Origin: Pseudopyrenochaeta lycopersici
Lineage: Eukaryota; Ascomycota; Dothideomycetes; Pleosporales; Pseudopyrenochaetaceae
Assembly: GCA_003313425.1 (NCBI GenBank)
Contig: NHZP01000021.1
Location: 682,001-746,000 of the forward strand
Direction of reading: 5' to 3'
Length of the DNA: 64,000 bases
How positions within the stretch are numbered: the stretch's first letter is position 1; every line of letters starts with the position of its first letter. The notes under the pieces are model-generated. The model ran no database searches. It was not told where the DNA came from and saw only the letters and a list, made by a program, of their open reading frames with translations. The translations under genes and the position numbers were made by a program. Of the stretch, positions 1 through 11,481 are shown piece by piece.

Positions 1-1
1 T

Positions 2-169
2 TGCGCACGGGAAGATGTGCCGTTCACAGTGTTCGAAGACTGGTCGAACATTTTGAGCAAGTGCAAGGCGATCGTCGAGGGCAAGACGACAGTCAAGGAG
101 GCAGCGAGAGAGGGCTATGAGGCGTATAAGAGCGGAGCCGCTGGTGTTAATGTTGTTACGACGAAATAA
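2..169 (+). CDS. C-terminal fragment of an unidentified protein
   Basis: An open frame runs from the window edge for 55 codons to a TAA at 167-169. The fragment reads like a folded C-terminus with an amphipathic helix (motifs FEDWSNIL and TVKEAAREGYEAYKSG). The pattern of A-x-x-G followed by a Y-x-S-x-x-x-G segment recalls the last helix of Gfo/Idh/MocA oxidoreductases, but the piece is too short to prove this. The upstream part lies outside the window, so no function is assigned. Confidence 0.55.
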   Translation, partial: CAREDVPFTVFEDWSNILSKCKAIVEGKTTVKEAAREGYEAYKSGAAGVNVVTTK

Positions 170-417
170 GTAGCTCATGGGAGGCGCAACGACTGGCATA
201 TGAAATTAGGTTGGATAGATGTTCTGGCATACAACGACAGATACACTATAGATACAACGACACGATAGACTAGAATTTCAAAATCGTTGATACATCTGGG
301 CATTCTTGCTCAGTTAGACATCACTCTAATAATTGTTCGCAAGGTATCCACACAATATTACTTTTTAACGGTGTCTGACAGAAACACCTCCGATAGTACT
401 TCAACGCTAATTACATC

Positions 418-2017
418 TCACCGGCTGATATTAACTTCAGTAGTCCTGACAATAGTCATTCCCCTTGCGATACTCCTCCTCGCGCTAGGTACCTCATGGC
501 TCAATATGCTTTCATCGCTCTCACTTGCTTGACTTCGCACTCCACCCAGTCTCCCCCGTCCTGCAACCTCCACGCTATATTTATCCTTTCCCAGCATCAC
601 GTCCTCATCATAGGGATCCCTCGATTTCGACTGCGAGTTTTCGCTCAGAGCCTTCATCGCAAAGCTGCTTTGCCCCTGATCGCTGGCGTACTTTACATAG
701 CCATTCGATTTGAAGGGTGCAGAGATGCCTGACCCAGTATTGCGGGTTGTGCGGCCTTTGGTCAAGGTACGTATTTGGCCGAAAAAGGATGAGAAAAGGG
801 GTTTCAGAGTGGGGAGGCAGGCTGCGATTATGCCGACGTGCATTTCGACTCTGTGGACATGGTTAGTGGGAAGCGAGATGATTCAGTTTGAACTTGGATA
901 CGTACAGCTGCCAGATGTAGTACCAAGCGCCGTTGCCCGACCAGTCGGGTTCTTTGAAAAAATTATACTGCATAGGCGTTTTGTAGATGGCTACCGCGGA
1001 AGCACTGTTGATCTATTAGCGCATTTTCAGATTTCGGGCTGATAGGTGAACACCATACAATAGACCAAGGCTGAGGATGAGTGCAAGACCAATTCGTGTT
1101 TGCAAGTTGACCTGCAATCTCCACACCATGGGAATCGGGATGAGCGCAAATAATAAGTCTGTGGCGATATTGATCGAGGAGTTGAATACGCCAACATTTT
1201 TGAAGATGTTGGCATCATAGCACTTAGCAGTTCTAAGATGGTATTAGCTGAGCCCAGATCAGAGTATTATGTGGACTTGCCCTGTCGGTGGGCGCAAAGT
1301 GAAGTCCCAACCAGCATTTACTGGCACGCACTGAAATATGATGGCAAACGTCGAACCGATGGTGAACATGGCGATGAAGACTGCCAGGGCCGTTAGTTGC
1401 TGTAAGACCCCTGAAGGACTTTTGGGCTCACTTACCCAGCACGCCGATAAGAAATGGCCTCCACTTTGTGCGATCCGCCAACCGCAGTAGAAAGAAGCCG
1501 ATCGACAGCTTGATGAAGCTGTATGCAAAAATGATCAAGATCGAGTAAAAATACATGAACTTGAAGAAGGGCATGATGTTTTCAATCGGAAATGCTTCTG
1601 CGTGTAGCCCGAGCCCCAGATCGATGATCTTGATGAACAACCCCAGACAAGTTATGCTCAGGCTCTGCGAAGGAATGATCAGCAAACGTTGATCTCGTTG
1701 ATCTACACAGGCTAGTGCGTTCAGAACCCATTAACATACCACGGATATCGCCATCATCACATCTATAATCTCGCAGTCAGCACTGAACGGAGGATATGCA
1801 AGTCGATGGGCATTCGCTTACCATCCCAGCCAAACGTCTTCAACGTGAAGATGCGAACATAGAATCGCATCAACACGGCTGTCGTCGACAAAGCAAAAAG
1901 CGCACCCTCCACTGCCATTAATCGCGATGCTTGGTTCTCTGCAAGATACTCTGGAGACCGCAACGGCATCGGAGGGGGGCCTCCATCTTGCCTCGTAACG
2001 AGAAAGTGGGAGAACAT
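418..2017 (-). CDS. Rhodopsin-domain (PTH11/SAT4-like) seven-helix membrane protein
   Basis: Conserved fungal integral membrane protein of the fungal rhodopsin-domain family; members are plasma-membrane proteins, some receptor-like, most without a known ligand. Family landmarks appear in order: a first helix ending in LKTFGWDD (the last D is made at a splice), GLGLHAEAF, a helix ending FIKLSIGFFLLR, the loop Cys pair in FQCVPV and KCYDANIF, a helix with NIATDLLFALIPIPMVW, the EPDWSGNGAWYYIW segment, and MHVGIIAACLPTLKPLF in the last helix, followed by a Ser-rich cytosolic tail of about 115 residues. Exons that join in phase are 1822-2017, 1740-1762 (23 nt), 1436-1664, 1277-1380 and 1222 downward; the final exon starts near 844. 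The junction near 1030-1040 is not resolved. The start may be 2017 or 1969. The ligand and role are unknown. Confidence 0.8.
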
Positions 2018-4447
2018 AACGAGTGACCCGCAATATGGGGTACCGTGGTAATGTGAAGTGCAGCGATATGAAGATCGTGTTGGTAGGGAAGGGCCCCCCA
2101 AGATCTCCTTAAAGGGTTCTTCTAAGAATGCAGTCTACTGTCAGGAACATACACACACAATCTGTAGCCATTCCAAGCCTGGGGGGAACTGGCCATGGCT
2201 GGAACGGTACCTGCACCTGTTCGGGGCAACGCCCTGTTTGCTAGTTTATGCATGGCTAGCAACTTTAATGTCGCCATGACGGCTCGAGAGTGGGTGTGTT
2301 CCGGGAAGGAGTTGCATCGTGTTTCCGGTGCCCAATCATGTTTGTCCCGGTTAGAAGAAAGGTGTGATTCGCGTACAAGCCGACAGCTCCGCCCGCGGTG
2401 GCGGTTTTCATGGCACATGAATGGATTGAACGTCAATGTCAGATGCGTTTGAAGACTGCACCAGGGCATAAAGTTTGGTTTTGGCTGATATCTACTGTAG
2501 GGCTCTGGAGCAGTTCATGCTTTTCGATTGCTGTGGACGAAGAGATGAAGACTCCATCCAAAGAGCTAGGTTCAGTGGGCATGTTGTGGGTAATGGCTAA
2601 CTGTAAGTCTCTGACAGCCGGGCTCGAAAAGAACTGGGCACGGTAGTTTCGGGCAAAATCCTTCGAACATTACCCATCTCCGAATGGATTTCCACGTGCA
2701 TCTATCGTTAGCAAGACTATTGCTTTCTTGTCAAGTCAATATTGTTCTCGAAGACGTGAGCACAGCCTCTAGCCTTGAGCCCCATTGTTGTTCGCATAGA
2801 GACGATGTGCACGGTACCGCCGTCGGTGCATGCATCTTATACGGCATACTAGCAAAGTTCGCTTGTTGTGAGCAGCAAGCGATGCACCTTGCGAGCTGGT
2901 GGCGAGTATGCTGACGCACCTCCCTTTATCCATTTTAGCCATGTATGAGGTGTTCAAATGCTCTTAGTCACCTTGTGTCGCAGAGAGGCTTGCGGATCAG
3001 TTGTGTCGGCCTCGTAGCAATCTCTTGCTTGAATACAGGACACAACCCAAGATGAACGGCTCATCGCCACTCTACTCCAGACAGATTAATCGGCGTCGTC
3101 AAACGCTTAGGCGAGCCGCATTCTGCCGAAGAGCGGATGAACGGTTTGACGTCGCGGTAAAAAATGCGCTAGACGGACAAGCGAAAGTTTCCAGCTCCTT
3201 TAGTTCGCTTTTCCCGCGAATGGCAGTGAATCCGACGTTAGCGCTGCATCGCGGCCCGCACCCTAGTCCCTCCCGTCCATCGCTCCCACTCTCCAGTGAC
3301 CCAGTTCAAATATGAACAGACCCCTTCCTCGGATCCTCATCGTGTGAGCGGGAAGGCCAGCTAATTTTAAAAGGGCAAAGGTTTCATTATACGCACCGTA
3401 CCAACATTTTAGCTTGCTCCTGTCCGAGGCTCATATCCAGGATGGAAACTGACGTTCCCGTTCGTTACTCATATATCTCATGTTGGTGGGCGGGTCAATA
3501 GCCTGAATGCAATATGCGGAGGGCCTCTGTAGATGATGCCCAGAGTCGCTTATTAGAACGAACAAGTCGTGAACTCGTCAGTGGCCCTCGCTAGGATCAT
3601 CGTCGTCGATCAACGCCATAAGCGCGAGGCCTTTTGCCTCGGAAGAAAGCAAGAGTATACGGACGATTAAAGTGAAAACTCCGCCACGCGGCTGTCGGAA
3701 CAAGACATCCTACCGCCGCGGAGACAGGGGTCCCTGACATGTGTTGGCGAATCCTATACCCTGTCTATCATCAGAGCAATGGAAGCGACAACTCCAAAGC
3801 AGTGGTAACCAATAACGTAGAATCGCCAGACCACTTAAAGTGCATTGCAGGATCCAGGAGCGCCTAATCTCTGCAATACCATCCCTCATACAGGCCGAGA
3901 CTCATGCAAACCCACGTTTTACGGATCTTAAGTACGCCTCGTCGAGACTAGGGACGGCAGAGGGTGCAAAATTGGCATCTGGGAGCTCAAACAGTGATAG
4001 CGAGCTGTCAGCTCTGCATGAAGGAAATTTTCGAAGGCTATTCGGCATATTGAATAGAACCACTCCAAGTCTTTGGAAGTTTGTAGACCCCTTATCCTGA
4101 CTCGACTACTCTGCGGAATAATGATGCCGACATCTTGGAGTCTGAAAGATTCCAACAATGGCCATATTGGAATTCCAATACCGTGAAGAGCCTAGAAGGG
4201 GGGCAATCCGTTGGTGCGGATCTTGTGAGTATTTGAAGGGCGCCGGGAGCCTTGAAAATAGGCACAGGTCGCCAGCCACGTTGTCCCTCCGCGTCTTTCT
4301 GTCTTAATATTAATTTTTGTAATACCGGGTTCGTGTTTGGGGTATATCCCGGAACCTTATTCAACGCGCTCGACCTATACAGTCACTCGTTCATCTTCAA
4401 CTCCGTCAGCCGCTCAAAAGCCTCCTACTCCTTACCTTTAGCCGACC
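2018..4447. other. Gene-poor interval upstream of tyrosinase
   Basis: About 2.4 kb with only short open frames on both strands, none with a recognisable domain or a convincing spliced model. The last 100 bases before 4448 are pyrimidine-rich leader sequence for the tyrosinase gene. I see no tRNA, tandem repeat or transposon ends here. Confidence 0.5.
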
Positions 4448-5814
4448 ATGCGTACAGCATTCTTTACCGCCGGGTGGCTTGCACCCGCAGCGATTGCCAG
4501 TGCAATTCCAGCTACGGAGGAGTTTTCTCCTACTCATTCATTCGACAGGAGACAGGAGACTTCGCTCAATATCCTTGGTGGAAAGATTCTCCAGTCTGAT
4601 CTATATTCCGGTGTCGCGGGTCTCAATCAGCAAATCTACCAGGCGACTCAGAAGCCCGACCAATGGAAAAAGTGCAACCCTTTTAACATTGTAGTACGAC
4701 GGGAATGGTAATGGCCTTTTGGATCCGCTTTAATAATTAATGCTAATTGTTTCAGGGCAACTTTCTCGAAAGCTGAGAAGAACAGCTACATTAGCGCTGT
4801 GAAGTGCTTGTCGAAGCTGCCTCCAAAGACTCCCCAGGCAGAATGTCCTGGTTGCCGAAACAGGTACGACGACTTTGTCGCAGCACACATCAAGCAGACG
4901 TTTAGTATCCATAACACTGGCAACTTCCTCGCCTGGCACCGTTGGTTCACCTGGGCTTACGAACAGAGCCTTCGCAATGAATGTGGATACAAAGGTCAGC
5001 AGCCGTACTACAACTGGCCGCGCTGGTCCGATGACCCGACAAAGTCGCCCGCTCTCGATGGTTCTGATACCTCCTTGAGCGGCAACGGCGCTCTGGGATG
5101 CACGAATCAGACTTTCTATGGCATCCCCACCAACGACGCTCCCTTGATCAAGATTCCCCATGGTGCTGGAGGAGGCTGCGTGACCTCCGGCCCTTTCAAG
5201 GACTGGCCAGTCAACGTTGGTCCGGTCTTCACCGACCTCACCTGCACACCTGCCAACCCTATCTCCGACTTCACCGATCCCAACTTTGGCCTCGGCTACA
5301 ACCCCCGCTGCTTGAAGCGTGACATCTCTCCTTGGGCCGCCAGCCAATGGACCAACGATGAAATGGTCGTCAAGCTGCTCAACAGCCCTGATATCAAGAC
5401 CTTCTGGAGCGATCTGCAAGGAGGACTTGACCCCTTCGCAAACAACTTTATGGGCGTACACACCGCAGGACACTTTACTGTTGGCGGTGACCCAGGCTCC
5501 GACTTCTTTACTTCCCCAGGTATGTGTTGCTAGGCAGGGAATGCATGTGAGAAAGACACTAACTTGATGCTCCAGGCGACCCATACTTCTTCCTCCACCA
5601 TGCTGCTATTGACCGCACGTGGTGGACATGGCAAAACCTGAACCCTTCAAATCGAACCAACGCAATCTACGGAACAACTGTGATCAGCGACCCCACGGCA
5701 CCGGCGACCCAGCTCACTGATTCGATGAACTTGGGCTATGTTACCCCAGGAACTTTCAAGATTGCAGACACCATGAGCACTATGGGTGGCCCATTCTGTT
5801 ATACATACATCTAG
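4448..5814 (+). CDS. Secreted short tyrosinase (type-3 copper oxidase)
   Basis: Predicted to oxidise phenols or catechols outside the cell using a binuclear copper centre. Three exons (4448-4707, 4756-5519, 5576-5814) give 420 residues; introns are 48 and 56 nt. A signal peptide (MRTAFFTAGW then alanine-rich, cleaved around residue 20) starts the protein. The tyrosinase core has all six copper ligands: CuA H131, H139 and H148 (HNTGNFLAWHRW) and CuB H322, H326 (GVHTAGHF) and H349 (YFFLHH). The VVRREW segment before the first intron is typical of the family. The protein stops soon after the core, so it lacks the long C-terminal shielding domain of melanin-type fungal tyrosinases and resembles the short secreted class. 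Some relatives act in peptide or secondary-metabolite pathways, but no such cluster is visible nearby, so the substrate is open. Confidence 0.93.
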
Positions 5815-6595
5815 ACACTTTCTGAATCATTCTCAAAACCCTTAGACCTCGAATGTACATAGTCGTCAGCATGTTCGTATAATAGATCTTGAATAGAAGG
5901 AAAGCCAAGTCCATGTCGTTTGGCCAACTTTTGTACATGAGGTGCAACTACGTAATTGATGAGAAAAAGCAACGCAGCTAGTCACCTGCACCCCGAGAAA
6001 AGGTACACATTTGGAAGCAGGTCATGGGTCCTCCAATTGAAGAAACCACGGTGTGCGAATCGACATGTTTGATGTGACCGAACTAAGGCTTTCACCCAAC
6101 CACAGTCTTGACAACCAAACTGCCGCTCTCCATACGAAAGCTCGATGATCTGGATCGGCGCCTCAAGCGCCGATTCGACAATGACCCGCAGCGCTATTCG
6201 GTCATGTTACTCAAGGCGCATATTCGAGCAGCGGTTTGAAAGGGCGGGGTGTCTCCAGAGGACGCTGCAGTGCCAACGCATCACCGCTGAACGTACCAAA
6301 ACGCAGCCATGTCCTCCAGTCCTTCCGACCACGCCCGTTTGACGATTCGGTTGACGCTGAAGCCGCGGGACTGCGGCTCCCTAATCGAAGCCCCTCTTCG
6401 GAACCTATAGTTTGGGTGTTTTGGAAAGAATATGAAGCTTTGGGTTTGGAAATTGTTACCCCGCCAAATTATAGCTACCTCGATTTCCCCAGAGCTACAA
6501 CATCAACAGCAATTATATACATTCCACTACTAAATCTCCAGGCGCACTACAATAGCAGGACAGGACTGTCGGTCGAGCGCGGCACCTTTGTCATT
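5815..6595. other. Tyrosinase 3' region and NECAP-like gene promoter
   Basis: Contains the likely tyrosinase 3' untranslated region and the promoter of the next gene. The reading frame of the NECAP-like gene is open back to 6236, but the family's N-terminus matches the ATG at 6596, so the upstream part is treated as leader. No other feature is seen. Confidence 0.5.
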
Positions 6596-7432
6596 ATGAA
6601 CGTTGACCCTCTGACTGGCCGCCCGCTGCCGTCTACGGCGATTCAGCGCATTCTCTACCTCGCGCCCAAAGTCCACATTTATCAGATCCCGCCCGCGACC
6701 TCTACAAAAGGCTACCAGGCCTCGACCTGGACTGCGAACAATAATAAATTACAGATTTTCACCGCACGAATACGCATCGTCGAGACGTCAATTCCTTCGG
6801 AGCAAAACGCCGACGATGAGAAAGTCACTACGACAATACTGCTGGAGGATCCCAAGACGGGCGACCTGTTCGCCGCAGCGCCATACACAAGCGAGCGGAT
6901 AGTCGAGCAAGCGCTGGACAGCAGCCGCTTCTTTGCCATCACCGTCGTCGGCGAGGGGCGGAAAGCGGTGCTGGGCATGGGATTCGAGGAACGATCCGAG
7001 GCATTCGACTTCAGCATCGCCCTCCAAGATGCCCGACGCGTACTCGGCTTCGAGCCAAAACCTACCGCCGCAGCCGGGCCCGGGGCCCGCGCCTCGAACT
7101 CCGCGAAAAAGGAGCTGGAAGAGCCAAAGCGCGACTTCAGTCTCAAGGAGGGCGAAACCATATCGATAAATCTGGGCGGCTTGAAGGGGCGGCGGTCACG
7201 GTCGCATGAGGGCGAGAAGAGCGCGCCAGAGCAGCAGAAGAGCGAGCAAGATGCCCTGTTCAGTATAAAGCCGCCGCCGGGGAGTGGCGCGGGTGGGTTT
7301 CTGCCGCCGCCGCCCAGTGCGAAGAGCGTCAAGGAGGAGAGGAGACGGAGTAGGCAGAGCTTCGAGCACACTTCGACGCCCACGGCGCAGGACCTGGGGT
7401 TTGACGATGGCGAGTTTGGCGAATTCCAGTAG
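6596..7432 (+). CDS. NECAP-like adaptin-ear-binding coat-associated protein
   Basis: Endocytosis factor expected to bind AP-2 and clathrin-coat components at the plasma membrane. Single exon, 278 residues. Residues 1 to about 155 form the NECAP PHear domain: LAPKVHIYQIPPATSTKGYQ near the start, then FTARIRIVE, a TTILLEDPKTGDLFAAAPY strand, and FFAITVVGEGRKAVLGMGFEERSEAFDF with DARRVLGFE. The remainder is low-complexity and charged with a proline stretch, and ends in FDDGEFGEFQ, an acidic phenylalanine motif resembling adaptor-ear-binding peptides. Start 6596 (MNVDPLTGRPLP) is chosen because the domain begins directly after it. The gene is convergent with the GILT-like gene. Confidence 0.9.
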   Translation: MNVDPLTGRPLPSTAIQRILYLAPKVHIYQIPPATSTKGYQASTWTANNNKLQIFTARIRIVETSIPSEQNADDEKVTTTILLEDPKTGDLFAAAPYTSERIVEQALDSSRFFAITVVGEGRKAVLGMGFEERSEAFDFSIALQDARRVLGFEPKPTAAAGPGARASNSAKKELEEPKRDFSLKEGETISINLGGLKGRRSRSHEGEKSAPEQQKSEQDALFSIKPPPGSGAGGFLPPPPSAKSVKEERRRSRQSFEHTSTPTAQDLGFDDGEFGEFQ

Positions 7433-7699
7433 CAACCGGACGGGCGCGAAGAAACAGGAGGCCCCATTGTAACGGTTAGCATGGTGCACTGCATAAATTC
7501 AGGTTTGCATTTGTAGGTGTTTCCCAATAAATAATGTTATTCAGAAATTAATCGTATATTGCATTAAAACAAAAAACTTTGAATGCTGTGCTGGGTGTCG
7601 TGTGCGCTGAACACGTCAGAATGTTGTTTGGGTATCATCTCTACGATGCCTGAATGAATGGTCCTAGAAAAACGCCGAAAATGCAAAAGTCAATCCGTG

Positions 7700-8555
7700 T
7701 TAGTACGTCCAGCCTTGTGCTTCGTCATACAATCGCTCAATGTCTCTTATTAAATCTTCGGGGTTGGACCCATCGTGGCAGTCTTTCCACTCGCCGTCGT
7801 CGTAGACACACCGAACTTTATTATTCAGCCTGATGGTACAGCTCGTTTGTACACCCACTTCCTGGCTGTGCAGGACGCTGTCTCGTAAGAGACCCATGCC
7901 ATATGCGCCCGTGTCTTTGCTCATGCAGTGGTTGAGTGTATCGAAGTCGATTCCATGTTCCAGTGCGCAGTCCTCAACTAGGGACTGTGCGGGAATCTCC
8001 TGGTAGTCGGAGATGAGGCAGTTCGAGAAGCCGAGATAGAGCTTGGGATCGGGGTATTCGGCAGCGGCGCAGAGCATCAGGATGTTGCCCAAGCATTCGG
8101 TTTGGCCATGTTTGCATTGCACGCCGTCATCGTCGTTGGAGACTCTAGTCGTAGTGTCAGCCGAAGAACCTCTGCAGCATGTCTCCCACTCAATCCGGAA
8201 TTGACGGATGATGATTCGAGCGCAACTGTACGTACCTCCCAATGAAGCTCAACCGGAAATCCACCTTCTCAGACACATTCGCCATCACCGGCACCACTAG
8301 CTTCTTGAAGCAATCCCGCGCATCCGGGCACTTTGACATTATGTGCACATCCAGCGGGACTCTTGTTTCCACCTCGAGATGCTCATGGTCGCAGTTCCAC
8401 GTCCGCGCCAGCCAGAACAGACTGATCAGAAACACAGCCGCCGCGATCTGGAACCGAGATTTGCTGGAGCGGTGGCGTGCCATTGTCGCATCCGCAGCAT
8501 TCACAGCATCCTGAGAGGAATGAGCGCGAGGAAGGAGGGGCGTTTTAGAATCCAT
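7700..8555 (-). CDS. GILT-like thiol reductase family protein, type II membrane anchor
   Basis: Fungal member of the gamma-interferon-inducible lysosomal thiol reductase family, expected in the secretory or vacuolar lumen. Two exons (8236-8555 and 7700-8144, intron 91 nt) give 254 residues. After a short cytosolic tail an N-terminal hydrophobic segment (FQIAAAVFLISLFWLA, about residues 35-50) serves as anchor. The thioredoxin-like part has HIMSKCPDARDC in place of the animal CxxC, then the family signature CKHGQTECLGN and further cysteines in CLISDY, DCALEHG, NHCMSK and SCTIRL. Because the two active-site-position cysteines are five residues apart, classic reductase activity is uncertain. The gene is divergent from the hexokinase-family gene. 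Confidence 0.85.
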
Positions 8556-9252
8556 TTGGGGTAGCGGGAGGATCGAAGCTTATGTACGTTTTGTTGGCGC
8601 GGGTCTGGACGTTGCGAGGAAGGCTTTCCTGCGCTTATGTGATGTGATGGGGCGCCTTTTCCGCCTAGGAAGCTATCCGAAAGGGCAAGATGGGCTGATA
8701 GGCGTCGTGGACGGCTGATAGCGCTTCACCAAAACAGGCAGAATCATAAGCAAAAGGAGACGGAGAATGAGGCAGCTTAACGCGCTGTATAATTTGGTGG
8801 GGGACTTTGATACGCCGCTGTGTTACTCAGCCGTCGAAATGCCGCGGTATTTGCATAACAGTTCGTAAAATGCCGGAAGCCAGACTCGACCAGCAAGCCT
8901 ATTCTTGGATCGGCCACGAGAACGGCAGAACAATTCCCCGCATCTCTCGTGTGGCGTCTGGTTGGATGGACCGCCGATTGCGGCAGGCCTGTACGGATTC
9001 CGAGTACGAATACAATACTTCTCTCGGCCTTATAGCATCTTTATTTTGTTTCTACCCTTCTTTTGCGCCTTTTTTTGCTGCTACTTTTTGGATGACGGTA
9101 GACATTTCATGTTTAATATCGTGCCTCTGGATTCTGCATGATCATTGGCGTTACATCAGCTGTGGCGGGATAGGGCGCTTCGGCTCGACTTTCGACCTGG
9201 CGTGGCCTCGTGTTTTTTTGACCTTTGTTCCTGAGTCTAATACCAGTCCGTC
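8556..9252. other. Divergent promoter region between GILT-like and hexokinase-family genes
   Basis: About 700 bases separate the two divergent start codons. A long pyrimidine tract at about 9040-9090, rich in T runs, lies upstream of the hexokinase-family gene and fits a fungal core promoter. No RNA gene or repeat was recognised. Confidence 0.45.
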
Positions 9253-10950
9253 ATGGCGAACGAACGGACGACCCCTGATCGACAGGATGCTGATGCTGCA
9301 GATGCCCTTGAAGCACTGACTGGCTTCATCAATACGAGCACGCTGTTAGACTTAGCGCACCGGTTCTCGGCTACCTACACCGACCTTGCAAGGACGTCCA
9401 CGCAGCATTTCCTGGTCACTCCCGTGACTGCCCTACCGACCGGGAGGGAAAAGGGCAAGTTTCTCAGCATTGATGTTGGAGGCACGAATCTAAGAGTGGG
9501 ATTCATTGAGCTGGCTGGGGCACAAGATGCATCCGCAAGAAGCGACTATGTACGAAGTAGTACTGTTGGCGAGAACGTCTCTGCTCAGATCAAGCGAAGC
9601 CATGACAAGAACTGGCCGATTGAGGATCACCTGAAGATGGACCAGGCTGAGGATTTGTTTGCATGGATCGGTGACTGCATTGCGGAAGTTATCAACGAAG
9701 CTCTCGACGAGGAATCAGCGAGCAAGGCTGTCGAGAATCCCTTGGGCGAGGAGATTCTGCTGGGTATCACGTTTAGCTTCCCTATGGCGTGAGTTCAAAA
9801 ACAAGAGCAAGTCCAGTGCTACATTAACATGGCCTCTAGGCAAACTCGTCTTTCAGAAGCGACTTTACTGCCGATGGGGAAGGGCTTTGCCATCACTTCG
9901 GATCTCAACTTGGGCAAGATGCTTCTTGCTGGGTATGCACGACACTGCCAAGTACCTGCAGCGAATGGGTACACTATAACCGACTCATCAAGTGAGAAGA
10001 GGAGATCAGCTCCATTGCCGAGAATACGGGTAGCGGCCATTACGAATGACACTGTGGCAACGTTCGCTTCATTAGCGTACGCCGCCAAAACTGCACCTAA
10101 CAGTCGGGTAGCTATGGGCTTGATCGTGGGGACTGGGACAAATGCGACTGTTCCTATGAAAGTAACCGCACTGCACCCGGCCAAAAGGCAAGCACTTTCC
10201 AACCCAGATGCTGTGGAGACCGTCGTAATCAACACCGAGTGGACAATAAGAGGCACAGACAAACCCCTAGTTGATCTCAACATCAAAACATCGTGGGACC
10301 GAACACTTGATGCGAATAGTGATGCTCCAGGATTCCAGCCTTTTGAGTACATGACGTCTGGACGATATTTGGGTGAAATCGTGCGACTTGTGCTTCTTGA
10401 TTCAACATCCAAGGAACCGGGAGTGGAAATTCCTTCATCATTACTAAAGAAAAATTCCATACCGACAAGGTTTCTCTCCGAGGTCGTAGCGCGAAAAGGA
10501 GGACGCATCGTACAAGAAGAGTTGGAGAGGAGATTCCCAGGGACCGACTCGTCTGAGCCATTCTGGACAGTCGAAAGGGTCGAACTGATCCGTGATATCG
10601 CCGAAGCAGTACAACAACGATCCTCAGCACTAATAGCTGCAGCTTGTGTAGGTCTTTTAAACTGTGTTGGCGATATCAAAATCGAGGACCCTGCGAAAGC
10701 GAGACGTCCTAGCAACGGCACGCATACCAACGAGAAGAGGAACAATACAGAAGAATTGGTGATTGCTTACGCTGGTGGAACAATATCGCAGTACCCCAAA
10801 TGGTTGCAAACCTGCCAGCAGTGGATCGACATCTTGGTCGAGGAGGGCTCGTATGCAAATGCTTCAAAGACAGTTACGCTGAAGGAGGCGCTGGATGGCG
10901 GCATAATTGGTGCAGGCGTTTTGGCGGGAATGACTGACGAGATCGCATGA
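9253..10950 (+). CDS. Hexokinase-family protein, divergent (possibly regulatory)
   Basis: Two exons (9253-9788 and 9840-10950, intron 51 nt) give 548 residues with the whole hexokinase fold. Seen motifs: phosphate-1 LSIDVGGTNLRVG, the sugar-binding lead ITFSFPMAQ interrupted by the intron, ITNDTVATF with the catalytic Asp at about residue 249, GLIVGTGTNA, and sugar-binding Glu candidates in NTEW (about 312) and FEYMTSGRYLGE (about 348). Differences from canonical enzymes are clear: MGKGF replaces the usual WTKGF, GTGTNA is followed by TVPMK instead of an aromatic/acidic segment, and the C-terminal adenosine motif reads YAGGTISQYPKW. The family includes non-catalytic regulators such as A. nidulans HxkC and XprF. 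Whether this copy phosphorylates glucose cannot be decided from sequence. Confidence 0.88.
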
Positions 10951-11481
10951 GGCTGGCATGTCTTGCAGAGAGAACCCTCCAATGCATGATAGCTGTGACA
11001 CAGCTGGTTCAACCGTCCACCTCTTTTCGAGCAAACATGGATGTATTATGATGCACATCTGCCTGGCAGGTGGTCGCACTGTGCCCTCTGCCTGCACGCT
11101 GACATTGTCTCCAGGTTTCTCCAACTTGATCCCCACCGCTTCTGATGTCTCGTGCATTGATTGCACGGTGGTGACGGAAACGGAACTGACAAGGAAGGAC
11201 CACTCACACAGCAATCCCGCTAAGACGCAATTTAGGAAAGTACGAACAGCAATGCCATGTCTCACATGACACACACACATATTGACATCTGCCACTTGAG
11301 CCACTCGATAGGTTTCTCAACGTCACAACATTTTATTGCTGTGCTCACACCGCCGTGTAGCTCCGCGTCATGCCACTGTGTATGTGGAATTATAGCCTCT
11401 CTTCTCTTCATTGCATCTTCATTCCAAAGCTGCGTGGGCATTGTCAGTTCCAATCATCTTTCCGTGTCTCTACACGTCTGC
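10951..11481. other. Intergenic region upstream of Cys-rich surface protein
   Basis: Terminator region of the hexokinase-family gene and leader of the next gene. The next gene's frame is open back to 11257, but the signal peptide starts at 11482, so the upstream ATG is not preferred. Nothing else was found. Confidence 0.45.

Noticed and set aside
3001..3315. 104-codon plus frame in the gene-poor gap
   Set aside because: Arg/Ser-rich random-looking translation without family features.
4730..5584. 284-codon minus-strand frame
   Set aside because: It is antisense to the tyrosinase exons, crosses its introns and has no domain; the plus strand has full copper-site conservation.
6712..7527. 271-codon minus-strand frame
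   Set aside because: Mirror of the NECAP-like gene with low-complexity Ser-rich content; explained by codon bias of the plus strand.
9819..10745. 308-codon minus-strand frame
   Set aside because: Antisense to the hexokinase-family exon 2, with no recognisable protein features.
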